This document shows, piece by piece, positions 35,176 through 45,709 of a stretch of DNA of 64,000 nucleotides. The notes beneath the pieces were generated by a model. It did no database searches and had not been told where the DNA came from. It saw only the letters and a program-made list of their open reading frames with translations. Location: positions 124,001-188,000 of the forward strand of contig JAIQDT010002830.1 in the NCBI GenBank assembly GCA_021521415.1. Direction: 5' to 3'. How positions within the stretch are numbered: the stretch's first letter is position 1; every line of letters starts with the position of its first letter. The stretch is from Bidens hawaiensis (lineage: Eukaryota; Streptophyta; Magnoliopsida; Asterales; Asteraceae). Both the position numbers and the translations under genes were made by a program.

Positions 35176-36985
35176 CATGGCACACATTAATCCACCAATA
35201 TCAACAGAAAAACAATATTCAGATATTTTAGGATATTCTTCATCATCTTCGTCATCTACTGCATTAATCATGGGGTTCTCAGCCTTATAGTAAGGTTTTG
35301 ATCGATACTATTTTCCCGGGGATTCGGCTTTCCTGTTCTTCTGATCATACATCGAGATATCGACCTTTTTAAAGTTTTTCTTATTGTCTTCTAGCCTGAT
35401 AAACCTCAGAGCTCTGCTTCTTGCTTCGTCTAATGACCTGCATGGAGTCATAACAAGATCATCATAGAAAGAGGAGTTTTTCTCTAACCCCAACTTAAGA
35501 ACTTCCACTGTCGAAGCCAGGTTTAGATTTGGAATCTCCAGTGACTCCTTACTAAACCTGGTAATCAAATCTCTCAAGGATTCCCTAGGATTCTTGGTAA
35601 TCCTGTAAAGATCACCTGTCATCTTCTCAAATGTTCTACTGCAAGAAAACTGGTTATTGAACAAGTTAATCAAATGAGACAAGGAAGTGATAGTATTAGG
35701 AGGAATACTCAGTAGCCATTTCATGGCTGCTCCGGTCAAGGTAGACCCAAGCCCCTTGCAAAGACACGCTTCCTTGATTTCCATAGGGATTGGGATGATC
35801 TCCATACGCTCTCTATACTGTGCAACGTGTTCCTCAGGATCCGTTGAAACATCGTACAGTTTCATATTTGGGGTTTGAAATCGTTTTGGGATCTGTATGT
35901 CACCAATTGATGGTACAAATCGGGATATTCTGTGACTATCATTGGGAACTTCAGCTATGGGACAGATTACACTAGGAACATTTGATATCATGTCCTTAAG
36001 CTTCTGGAATTCTCGGGTTAAACTTGAACTTATGCCTGCATCCTGCAAAAATCTGATTAGCATTAAACGGAATTGTATTGAAAGTGTTACCCTGATTAAT
36101 ATTTTGAGTAACGGTCTGGGTGTTGTAGCTGGCATTCCCAAACATAGTATTTCCAGGAGCGACAAATGGAGTGGTAGAAGGGTTAGCCTGCATTCGGATA
36201 AAGTCTCCCTGGTGCACTTCGGAGGATCCTGCAAACTGCTGAGTCTGAGCAAATGGCTGTTGATGATTGAAGAACCCTGATGGAGGCACTCCTGGGAATC
36301 CTGCCTGTTGCGGAAATCCTGAGGATACCACCTGCTGATAAGGACCTAAGGATCTTGTCTGGTGGGACAATCCTGAAGATCTGGACTACTGGAACGATCC
36401 TGTGGGTCCTTCTTGCTGCGACAATCCTGAGGATAACGCCTGCTGATAAGGACCTGGGGATCCTCCCTGCTGCGACAATCCTGAGGATCCTGCATGTTGA
36501 AACGGCCTAACAAAGGATGCATGCAAGTATCCTTGGGATCCAGATGAGTACAATCCTGCAGACCCTGAGTACTGGAAGAGCGAGGATCCAGGGTTGTACG
36601 CCATGGTTGACTCCAGACGCAGCAATCCTAAGGATCCTGGAGGAGTGAAATCCAAAGATCTCGGGATTAATGGTGTGAATTCTTCCGCCGACTTCTTGGC
36701 TTTTCTGATATCTTCCAGTTCCTTCACCATCATCTGGTTGGTCTTGTTCTAGCGATCCATCTGTTCCTATAATCGCTTATATATGGACAAAAGTTAATTA
36801 TTAGATACCATAATGGGATCCTGGGGAGATGGTCTCGTTCCCGCGAACACCGGAGTGGCGGCTTTCTTCTGAGTGTTGTCAGGTTTTTTTGGGATACCAC
36901 CAGCAGGAGGAGGAGGCATAGAAGGCCTCACAGAGGAATCCAGAGCTGCGACAGAAGAAGAAACAATTTTCGGTTGGGTAGACAT
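35176..36985 (-). pseudogene. Tat gag, broken
   Basis: N-terminus at the ATG at 36985 (MSTQPKIVSSSV), then a long low-complexity region rich in Gly, Ser, Gln and Pro made of GSSGLSQQGGSPGPYQQ-like repeats (36280-36600). After a frameshift near 36045 the capsid-type gag domain follows (35308-35990: HVAQYRERMEI, GAAMKWLLSIPPNTITSLSH, FEKMTGDLYRITKNPRESLR, LIRF-type motifs). Stops at 36794, 36752 and 36386 and the frameshift inactivate it. The frame stops at 35308, then continues to the solo LTR as an acidic segment (DEDDEEYPKI). The repeats recur as cgaggat/tcctgaggat words in DNA. Confidence 0.82.
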
Positions 36986-37044
36986 GTTGTGGATATTGAA
37001 AGTAGGGTTTAGTTTGAGAGTTGATAATGATCAAATCACCGTTT

Positions 37045-37062
37045 GTCCCACGGTGGGCGCCA
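37045..37062 (-). other. Tat primer binding site
   Basis: Minus-strand TGGCGCCCACCGTGGGAC starts three bases after the 5' LTR end (ACA at 37066). Its form is typical of plant Tat elements; I do not assign the tRNA. Confidence 0.75.
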
Positions 37063-37065
37063 AAT

Positions 37066-37652
37066 TGTTTCGGTCAAAAATTAACAAAGTAACTTTTGAT
37101 CAAATTAGTACTTGAGGTAGAGTGCATGAACGAAAACAAAGTGAACACGATGATTTGATTACGAGGGAAAAAGCCCTTGATTGTGAGAATCTCCGGCACA
37201 AAAAACCCCCGGACGGTGAAAACTATCACCGTCAATTTTATTAATACTAAAATGGTGATTACAAGTGGTGGAGCTGATAGAAAATCGAATGCTAAGTGTT
37301 ACAGTAATTGCAAGTGGCTAAAACTGAAGTGTGTGTTCTTAGTCGTATCTATCAGCTCGTTTAAATAATAAAAAGTTACAACAGAAATTCCGAATAATCC
37401 GGAAACCCTAGACTAATTCTTCCATGATATGTTGCTTGCCCACGTTCGAGTTGACGAAGTTCAAATAATATCCGTTGTAATCCCACGTTCTTATAGTCAC
37501 ATTAATCACGTGGTCTTATCTGCAAAACAAATAAAAATAATATAGGACAATTAAATTAGTCAAATATCATCCTCAGAATATCAGCGTCGGTAGGATAGCT
37601 CGGAATCCTTGAATCGTAGCCAATCCTGAGGATAAAAAATCTACACCCAACA
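37066..37652 (-). repeat. Tat element 5' LTR
   Basis: 587 bp, TGTTGGGTGTAG...GACCGAAACA on the minus strand, followed on the plus strand by TSD GTTAC (37653-37657). About 94% identical to the left LTR by eye. Confidence 0.9.
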
Positions 37653-37657
37653 GTTAC

Positions 37658-38868
37658 TATAGGCACATAAGATGAGTTACACCATCAGCCTTCACATACG
37701 ATCAAGGCGTTACTTCAAACGATTAAGAATCATTGCTCTGGGGCCAAATACTTTCTAGGAAAAGCTGCGTAGGGAATTCCCCAATCCTTAGGGAGGTGTC
37801 TTTAGAACTATGGGTCAAGAGGAAGATTCAACGCTTTATGAAAGGTTACATAACTAAATTACCGATTTCCATGAGAGTTGAGGTAGGACCCTACTAGTAG
37901 CTAGTTCACGGGGTCAAGATGTGGCGAGTGATTAAAATTGTTTTTGAGAATGTTAGCCAAAGAGGGGTGTTAAAGAAGATATTTCTCAAAGAGTTTTGTT
38001 GTAGGGTTACAGTTCCATCCATGCATAAGGTATTCCAATTCATCTCATTCTAGTGGAGGTTCGATGGTTTAAATTATGATTTCCAATGTCCTTGAGAAAA
38101 TGGGATTATCTTATGGAATGGTCTTATTATAGAGTTTGTCATGGTCGAAAAAAAAAATTTCAAGCTAAAATGGGAGTTAACAATTCGTCAGGGTAAGTAT
38201 ATCAACAGGAACTTTTAGTTAGGTCGCACAAACATGGTGTTGGTTTACAATAGGTTCTTAAAACTTCGCATATACACTAGGGTTAGAGGTCCTGCCACGA
38301 AACGCTAGAGAGATTTTGAATTCAGATTATTTTCATAACAATGTTTGGAAAAGATATCTTAAGCTTGCCAAAATAACTTGCATATTGGTAACTAAAACAT
38401 CAAATTTTATGAGGATCCATCTTCAATCGGCTATTCGCTTCTACCAGTTATAGAACATATTATACAATTTCTACTAGTGTTAGACGAGTTATGAGAGCTT
38501 CCAGCAATGGTAGAAACTTAGGTTTGAGATTCACGGACTATGACCACACTATAGGATTCATCAGGATTCACATGCACCATAAATTATTATTAAGTGTGCA
38601 CCCAAAATAATAATTCGGTTTACATGATCAGCCCAATTCCTCCCACCATGCGTCAAGTTGTCCCTTAGTTTGGATTGCCGATGACCGAATGATACTAATC
38701 ATGAAAAGGTGAGCAAAAAGACTTTTTATTGATCGTACATAAATTAGGTCAGAGTTTCACCCAAAACTTTGGTTGGGAATAGATTATCAGAGTATTCACT
38801 CGAGTTGAACACACTAAGAGTTCAGCTTTACAGATGGCAGAAGAATACATGTTCGGGAAGCAAACATG
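37658..38868. repeat. 1.6-kb non-coding repeat, copy B, right part
   Basis: Continues copy B after the Tat insertion and matches 18363-19572 nearly throughout, ending gcaaacatg. Right of it the sequence switches to a reversed chromovirus LTR. No genes. Confidence 0.8.
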
Positions 38869-40481
38869 TATAACCTTAATGTTTACTCAACCTATGTTAA
38901 GTAATACGGTGGGTAAAATGCAAGAATGCAAGTCTCTTTGGAATAAAGATACTAAAACGGGTTTTAACGAGTGTTCGGGTTGTTGGTTCGGATCTTGACG
39001 ATTGGTCAAACCCAAAGTCAACTTTCCAAAATATTAAATGATATGAGATAACTCATAAAAATCCAATAATACTTAACCAAGTATGTAGATCTATTGTTTT
39101 AGAACTAACAACGTACATTAAGCGAGTGTTCGGTTTTGTTGGTCCAAACATTGTTATGAGATCAAGTTGGATCCAACATTTCCAAGTACTTAAGAAAAAA
39201 TAATTAAAATCAGTTTGTAAACTATTTTTAAAGAAATATACAAGTATTGATAGCTAAAAACACACTTGTGTGTCTTCAACGAGTAAAAGTCGGTTTAGTT
39301 CGGTTTGGTTCGGTTTCCATCTCACAAATAGTTCATTGATGGTTTCCACATGCCCAAATATCCAAGAACTTCTATAATAATTTATAATTGAAGAAACTTA
39401 AGTTTTACAACCAAAAAGTTAACAATAAACTCTTTAAACAAGAGTTCGGTGTTGGTTTGGTTTTCATCTCCCAATAAGTTCATAGATGGTTTCCACATGC
39501 CTAATATCAAAGAACTTGTAAAAATGATTTTTGAAACTCAAATCTAACATTAAACATGTTTAAACAACTATTTTAACAAAACTAGTAAGCAAAGTTCGGT
39601 TTATGGTTTTGAGCTATTTATGGTTAAACCGAAGCATATACCCTCAACCCATATCCATGGAACTTGTAAATAAACTAAGATGAGCAGAAGTTAAGCATGG
39701 TTAGTAAGCAATAATAAGGTTAGATTGTTGGATGCGGAAAATATATAACAAGGACCACGTAAGTCCTCCATGAAGCCTTGCCTTACAAGGTCCGAAACTT
39801 AACCAACCGGAGTCGGATAAGCAACTACCAAAGGTAACAAGGGGTGTATATTATATTTATGTTGTACCACCATAATCAAGTGTTAGTAAGGTTAGATGAA
39901 CAAGTTAGAAAGAAAGACTATGGTTAGTTTGACTTGGGAAGTCAAACTACTAATAATATGAAGAACAACCTTTAAAATTTAAGAATTGAGAGAGAAGTTG
40001 GAGTAAGAGCAAGAGTAAAATGAAAAATATGGGTGTGTATATATAGGATAAGGGTCAAATCTTCTTTGCAAGGTTCTCTTTCATGTTTGCATGTAAATAG
40101 ATTGGTTAAACAAACAAGCAGAGCACAAAACAACAAACAAAATCTGTAATAATGTGCAGATTCAGCTAGGCGCTGCACGACGACCTCCCTTGCCCTGGCC
40201 GCGGGTGTGCGGCGTGCCCAGGGGGAGGGGGCTGGTCCAGCTCGTCTAGTGTGGTTCGTTTCGCGTCTCGAAAGTTCGTTTTTGATGTAATTTGCTCGTT
40301 TTAAAGGCGTTTTCGAATCCGTAAAAGGGGTTTTTCAAATTGAACAAACGGGAACGATTTGGTAACATAAAAATCCAAAATTTTATATATCATGAGTTTC
40401 GTTTTACAAAACGGGTCGGTTTACAACATAAAAAAATACCAATACGAATACAATCGAGACCTGAATTTGACAAATGTCACA
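38869..40481 (-). repeat. Chromovirus LTR, minus orientation, truncated
   Basis: Reads TGTGACATTTGTC from 40481 downward and resembles the LTR at 15727-17984: start region, GC-rich patch (40165-40235) then TATA-like box (about 40036-40043), and the segment with taacataggttgagtaa near the other end. It stops at 38869, about 900 bp short of the expected end. Confidence 0.7.
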
Positions 40482-41769
40482 TTTGTGAAACTAACAATAA
40501 TACCTTTGCGACTACTCATTATGCACCCAACTACATTGGGATCAAATTACCCTAAGTACCTTGTACAATTAATTATATACACGATATCATTTCTCTGAAC
40601 AGTCCCGTAGACTTTCAAAGGCATGTTGATTATATGCATGGCCTCGGGGAAGTGTGAATGGATCCAGACACATGTATACTCTTAATCAGAGTGTTTGTTT
40701 CTTATTATTGTAACACAAAGTTTTAAGGATTCGTAAATCCTATGTAAACATTCTGACTCTAAAAGATTTTATAAAAGTTTAGGGCGTATTCACCTTTTCT
40801 GTTTATAATCAGTTTCCGATACTGATTCATGTTTTCTGATTTCTGCTTCTTGTTTGGTTACCTAGGACCTATAGTACGAGAATAACATTTGTATAAATGA
40901 CTAGATCAACGATCTAGCTTCAGACCTTTAGTATGTTTTGTATAGCTTTAACCTTGATAAAATCATTTGTTTATATGAAACATTTGGACCTTTAATCCCT
41001 TTCTTTATTTACCAATTATATGTTCGTTTCTTCTTTAGGAAGAAACATCTATATTGAGTTTCTTCTTCAAGAAGAAACATTCATCTCTTAACTATAATCT
41101 CCTGTATAAATATTATATTTCTTAGTCATAAAGAAATACAATTTTGACTATAACCTTAGCTTAAGAAAATTTATATTATACTTAATCGTAATCAAGGTTT
41201 GGGCTATACCCCCCGACTATGGTCTAAGCCATTTGTAATAATAATATAATAACTTAGACAGAACTCCTACCTTACACGGGTATTCGGAGTTAGATATTTA
41301 TCACCTGTCGGTCAGCACTTCTACTCTATATCGTGTATCGGAACTTAAACCGTCAGAACTTCTGAGCTTGGCACGTACTACGAGATTGGCACGAAAATAC
41401 TAAAGCGGCTCGTGGTGATGCGAGCGTGCGAAGTGCAAAGTGCGCCATCAAAGCGCCACATTACGCCCATCGCACTTCGCCCGAGCCCGTGCCCGAGCGC
41501 GTGCGCGTTCAGGTGCTTACGCACCCTCCGCTAGGACCACTTGAGAGTGACCTATCATATAAGAATATTATTATGGAAACTCATTTCCTTATAAAGAGCT
41601 TTCATTTCCTTTCAAGTTTTCATGTGGGATCAAATTCCATTCCATATTTATACCCATGTGGAAATTCCATATTTTTCCATCTTTCAGTGTGGGATGAACT
41701 CATCCTTTCATTTATTCAAATTGGGGTATTTCTATTTTCTTATTTTATATTTTCCATTATATGTTTTGG
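40482..41769. other. Unassigned, possibly part of a Copia-type LTR
   Basis: No supported gene. A GC-rich patch with gcg/cgc alternation (41408-41520) and a TATA-like aagaatatta region resemble LTR promoters. Two 21-bp near-palindromes lie at 41026-41046 and 41058-41078. Ends and orientation cannot be fixed. Confidence 0.3.
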
Positions 41770-42115
41770 AAATTTTGGAAATGTTACAGAAAAAGTTATG
41801 GCCTTTAAAAAGTCATGGGAGGGGGGGGGGGTAGTTTGTTTTGAATAAAGGTTAAATAGGAAATTATTATATAAATTAACAAAAATTGATGAAAGTTGAA
41901 GTACCAAAATTGTAAAATTTGAAATGTTAAAAGCTTTTAGCTTTTTATAAATGCTACTAGTTGGAGCTTTTAGCTTCAAGCTTTTTCTCATAACCTAAAA
42001 GCTTCAAGCTACTTCAACCAAACAAGACTGAAAGCTGGAAGCTGAAGGCTGAAAGCTGATGGCTGGAAGCCAGTAGCTGTTAGCTATAGCTTTTTAAATT
42101 TTTTTAGGTGTTTGG
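41770..42115. repeat. MITE-like element, copy 1
   Basis: AT-rich element containing many aagctt/agctt words. It shares about 300 bp with 42645-42975 in the same order (aaaaagttatggcc..., gttaaca, aaaagcttcaagct, ccaaacaa). One end reads ggtgtttggcagag. Non-coding. Confidence 0.55.
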
Positions 42116-42639
42116 CAGAGTGGAAGCTTTTAATAAAACTAGTTGGGTGCCTATGTGGTGCGGTAGAATGGGCGCACAACCTAACATCAACAGCATAATC
42201 AATGTCGGTACATGATTCACTTGATGACAGTGCATACATAACCTGAATGTAGACTGTAACTCATGGAAAGACAAGTAAGAGTGTAATTGATGTCAAAAAT
42301 CAAGAAACAAAGCTGAAATATACAGTAATTTCAAATAGATAATTTTTTTAACCAACCTATTTTGATCTGAATCACATTATGAACAGGCACTATTCTAAGA
42401 TGAAACATGTTCTTGCATGACCTCTTTCGACTCAAAAGCGTACCGACACAAACCAAACAATTTAACTCTTTCTGTATCGACTCGTTCTGACCCTAATTTG
42501 GTCTTAGACATGACTCAAGCTCACCTGACTCGACTTGTTACCGATCCTAACCGATAATCACGTAGTATGTTAATATAATAAAGTTAAAGAAATATAATAA
42601 TATCATACTCAAATTAAAGAGAATAACATGCTCGTTTTT

Positions 42640-42975
42640 ATGATGTAATTTGTTTAAAAAATTATTAACGTGTGAAAAAGTTACGGCCCCTAAAAAAGTC
42701 GTGGGGGTAGTTAGTTTTGAATAAGGGTTAAATGTGTAACTTTTATATAAGTTAACAAAAGTTGATAAAAGTTCAAGTACCAAACTTGTAAATTCCAATG
42801 TAAAAGCTTGTAGCTATCTTTTTTTCAAACGCTAATAATAGTAGCGTTGATATATGAAGTTTTTTCTACCAACCTAAAAGCTTGAAGCTAACTTAACCAA
42901 ACAAAGTTATTTATTGAATATGAGTTTTTTCTTAAAAGCTTGAAGCTCTTAAAAGCTCCTTGCCAAACATACCCT
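42640..42975. repeat. MITE-like element, copy 2
   Basis: Diverged second copy of the element at 41770-42115, same orientation; ends in ctccttgccaaacataccc, complementary in sense to the tgtttggc end motif of such elements. Between the copies (42116-42639) I see no gene. Confidence 0.55.
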
Positions 42976-43205
42976 TTATATTCATAAACTTTTAATAAAC
43001 ACCTTTTTATTGTTATACTATTACAAAGTTTTTTTATTTAGTCTTAGAGCATTCACAAGAGGTTCTATAAAATCTTTGTAAGTGTGCACTTTATTTTTTA
43101 GAGTATGATTGTAAGTGATTGTGAGCGGATAAAAGAGAAAATGTTACTGTTCATAAGTAAATTTGAAGAAAAATTATTCATACTCTATAGTTTTTAATAT
43201 TTTTT

Positions 43206-44365
43206 AGACAAAATAGCAAAAAACGTCCTTTATGTTTGCACGCTTTTTTAATAGACATCTTTTGGCAAACTTAATAACAGAAAACATCCTTTATGCTTAA
43301 AAGCTCTTTCAAGTTATGTCATTTGACACTAACCCAGTTAACCTTTCTTGTTAAATTTAGTCATGTGCAGTGCACATGAGGGTAGCTTCATAATTTTATA
43401 GTTTATTTAATTGATAATACTAAAAATAAAAATTGTATACATCACACACACACACTTTCTTCTTTCTCTCTCTACTCTTCACACATCTTCATCATCTGGC
43501 TCATCTTCCGCCCACAAATCCCCCAGTTCCATGTCCAAACCTTAACCCTAACCCTCTTCAATCTCTCTTCAAGCTCACTAATTTCAGGAAACTGGGAGTT
43601 AGTTTTGTTGCCCGGAACCCCAATTCCAAAATTACCCTTTACTACGACGAAATCGGAGATGCAATTTACTTCAAGTCGGACTCGATTTCGGAGACTAAGG
43701 TGCCCCCGTTTGTGCAGGGGACAAGGAATGAGAGTGCGTTGAAGGCGATGTTTGCTTTGGTGAATGCGTATGTTGATGGGAGGGATGGGATTAATGAGGA
43801 GAGGGGGCGATGGTCCGGTGATGAATTCCAGATCTGGTATACGCGGTGGTTGTAGGTGGTGGCGGTCCAGCGGTGGTTAGTGGTAGTATACGCGGCGCGG
43901 CGATGAATTTCAGATCTGGTATACGCGGTGGTTGTAGGTGGTGGCGGTCAGGCGATGTGGTGGTGGTGGTGGTGGCCCGGGGCTGTAATGGTGGCATGTG
44001 GTGGGTGGTTCCGTGGTGGTGGGGACGACAGGTAGTGGGTGGTGATTGTTTGGTTGGTGATGGTGAGAGAGATAAAAGAAAGGGCGGTGGGTGGAGAGTA
44101 GAGAGAGAAAGAAGAAAGAGTGTGATGTATAAAAATTTTATTTTTTTTAGTATTATCAATTAAATAAACTATAAAATTACAAAACTACCCTCATGTGCAC
44201 TGCACATGACCAAATTTAACAAGAAAAGTTAACTGAGTTAGTGCCAAATGATATAACTTAAAAGAGCTTTTAGGCATAAAGGATGTTTTCTGTCATTAAG
44301 TTTGCCAAATGACGTCTATTGAAAAAGCGTGCAAACATAAATGACGTCTTTTGCCATTTTGTCTG
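43206..44365. mobile_element. Mutator-like element carrying a host gene fragment (Pack-MULE-like)
   Basis: Long terminal inverted repeats of about 280 bp (43206-43487 and 44089-44365) begin agacaaaat and include tttatgtttgcacgctttt, the TGTGCAGTGCACATGAGGGTA segment and a CT-rich inner end. The arms are about 85% identical by eye. The 600-bp middle holds part of an NHL/LEA_2 gene and a short GGT-rich tandem duplication (43819 and 43901). No transposase. T-rich flanks hide any target duplication. Confidence 0.7.
43478..43790 (+). pseudogene. NHL / LEA_2 (NDR1/HIN1-like) gene fragment
   Basis: Read on the plus strand: FIIWLIFRPQIPQFHV (43481-43528, end of a membrane helix followed by the typical RPxxPxF entry), then TLTLTLFNLSSSSLISGNW. 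After a frameshift near 43590 it continues VSFVARNPNSKITLYYDEIG and VPPFVQGTRNES. The NPN-K-I-YYD and PPF-QG-N motifs are characteristic of plant NHL proteins, which are membrane-anchored LEA_2 proteins linked to defence and stress. The N-terminal cytosolic part and the last strands are missing. The fragment lies between terminal inverted repeats, so it was probably captured by the transposon. Not functional. Confidence 0.72.
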
Positions 44366-45537
44366 TTTTTTAAAAATTGTTGAGAGTGGATGAGTGAGAA
44401 AATATGATAATAAAAGTATAAAATGGTATTTTTTTAATTAAAAATGAGAATAAAAATTATTAATTTTTAATATAGTTATAAAGATAAAAAAAAACTACTA
44501 CGGTTGATCAACACTCGTTTTTAATAACTAAATAACTTAGAAATAGCTTAATTAAAAAAATAAAAGTTTAAAAATTTGATCACATCAAACCACGTTTAGG
44601 AATGAAAATGAGATCTAAGATCTCAAAGGCCAATCAAAGTGGCTAAGCAGATATATGGACAAAAATTGTCTTCATTCTCTACCAACCAAATTTGATGGTT
44701 TAATTAAATACATGTTAAAACTAAATGGGAGAAAAGAATTGTGAGAAGTTTGGATTATGAACATTTTTATTTTAATTCTACCACACATTTGTAAATAATT
44801 TTTATTAGAGTCATCAGGAAAAGTTCACGCACATGCCAATGCCACAATGCCACAACACTTTCATTCACATCTCAAACACGGCGCCACTCCTGTGTAGTAA
44901 GGAGGGTGGTTGCCCCTTCCTCTATAGTTTGAACAAAATTTTGTTTGTTTTTCTTAACTTACATTATCTAACAACCACCACACCCCTTGTCATTTTTTCT
45001 CAAAAGAAAATACAACTTTAGTAAGTCACTTGCCTACCTAGTAACATATAAATTTTGAATATTATTACACAAATAACATATGCTGCATTTATATAATGAG
45101 AACTTAGGCTAAGTTGGATTATGAATGCGAGTCAAATTTAAGTAGGGTTGAATTGTATAGATGAAAAAGAGATGTCATTTATTTAATAAGATGTTAGGAT
45201 AACTAGAAAAAACTAGTTATTGTGCCACTGCCACACATGCAGCGTGACGATAACTAAACACCCGTTAATTAAGTATTACACGTCAACTAAATTTAAGAAA
45301 AAACAAAAGCAAAAAAAGAGATTGATTGTTAGCAGGAGTGGACCCACTATTTAAGCCTTTTTGGGCACCGTTAGAATAACAGGAAGAGGAAAAAAGGAGG
45401 CATGGCGCCGCCCTTTGTCGTTTAATTTGGTGAGATGGTCTTAAACATTTAAATGTCCTGGGTTTAAGTCTAAAAAAGTAAAAAATGGAAAAAGAGGCAT
45501 AATTGATCTTAACGTTAGTTAAGTATATGATTTTGGA
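44366..45537. other. Intergenic, AT-rich
   Basis: No gene or transposon end that I can support. It forms the upstream region of the gene at 45710. Confidence 0.5.
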
Positions 45538-45549
45538 TGGGCTTGGGCC
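45538..45549 (+). promoter_or_regulatory. Tandem site II elements (TGGGCT, TGGGCC)
   Basis: TGGGCT (45538-45543) and TGGGCC (45544-45549) lie back to back about 165 bp before the ATG of the ATP synthase subunit e gene. Pairs of TGGGCY site II motifs are frequent in promoters of plant nuclear genes for mitochondrial and ribosomal proteins, where TCP-type factors bind. A TATA-like ttatattga follows near 45568, and a CCCACT hexamer repeat (about 45598-45628) probably lies in the 5' UTR. Confidence 0.6.
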
Positions 45550-45709
45550 ACCAAAATTGGTTTTATTTTTATATTGATCCATATCCAAGACCACAGCTCC
45601 ACTCCCACTCCCACTCCCACTCCCACTCAAATTCTAGGGCTGATTCCGTAACACCAGTCAGATTAGATCTGTCTTTCTTCTCCAACCGGCGGTCAAGCAG
45701 ATTACTCCG

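Larger units (their letters stand above)
25532..37652 (-). mobile_element. Tat-type Ty3/gypsy retrotransposon with antisense gene
   Basis: LTRs at 25532-26119 and 37066-37652, TSD GTTAC, PBS next to the right LTR and a purine tract next to the left, so the element reads on the minus strand. Order: gag, protease, RT, RNase H, a second RNase H-like domain, integrase, a tandem-repeat-bearing 3' region, and a plus-strand extra ORF. A dual RNase H and an antisense extra ORF are known traits of the Tat lineage. Without the nested solo LTR it is about 10.4 kb. The LTRs differ at about 35 of 588 positions by eye (94% identity). Every coding region has stops or frameshifts. Confidence 0.9.

Noticed and set aside
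17990..38868. Copies A and B of the 1.6-kb repeat as an LTR pair of one element
   Set aside because: Start and end dinucleotides (TG...CA) fit, but the outer 5-bp flanks differ and there is no PBS after A or PPT before B in either orientation.
43540..43560. Telomere-like ccttaaccctaaccctc
   Set aside because: Only two units, and the stretch encodes the conserved TLTLTLFN strand of the NHL fragment, so it is coding sequence, not an interstitial telomere.
43433..43855. 140-codon ORF as an intact gene
   Set aside because: Its first third is in the wrong frame relative to the NHL protein and its end runs into GGT-rich repeats; it is a frameshifted captured fragment between inverted repeats.
43791..44159. 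Minus-strand Pro/Thr/His-rich ORF of 122 codons
   Set aside because: Arises from GGT repeats read in reverse; no homology or start context.
45283..45630. 115-codon minus-strand ORF with a GSGSGSG start
   Set aside because: The GS run is the reverse of the CCCACT repeat in the 5' UTR of the subunit e gene; no motif supports a protein.
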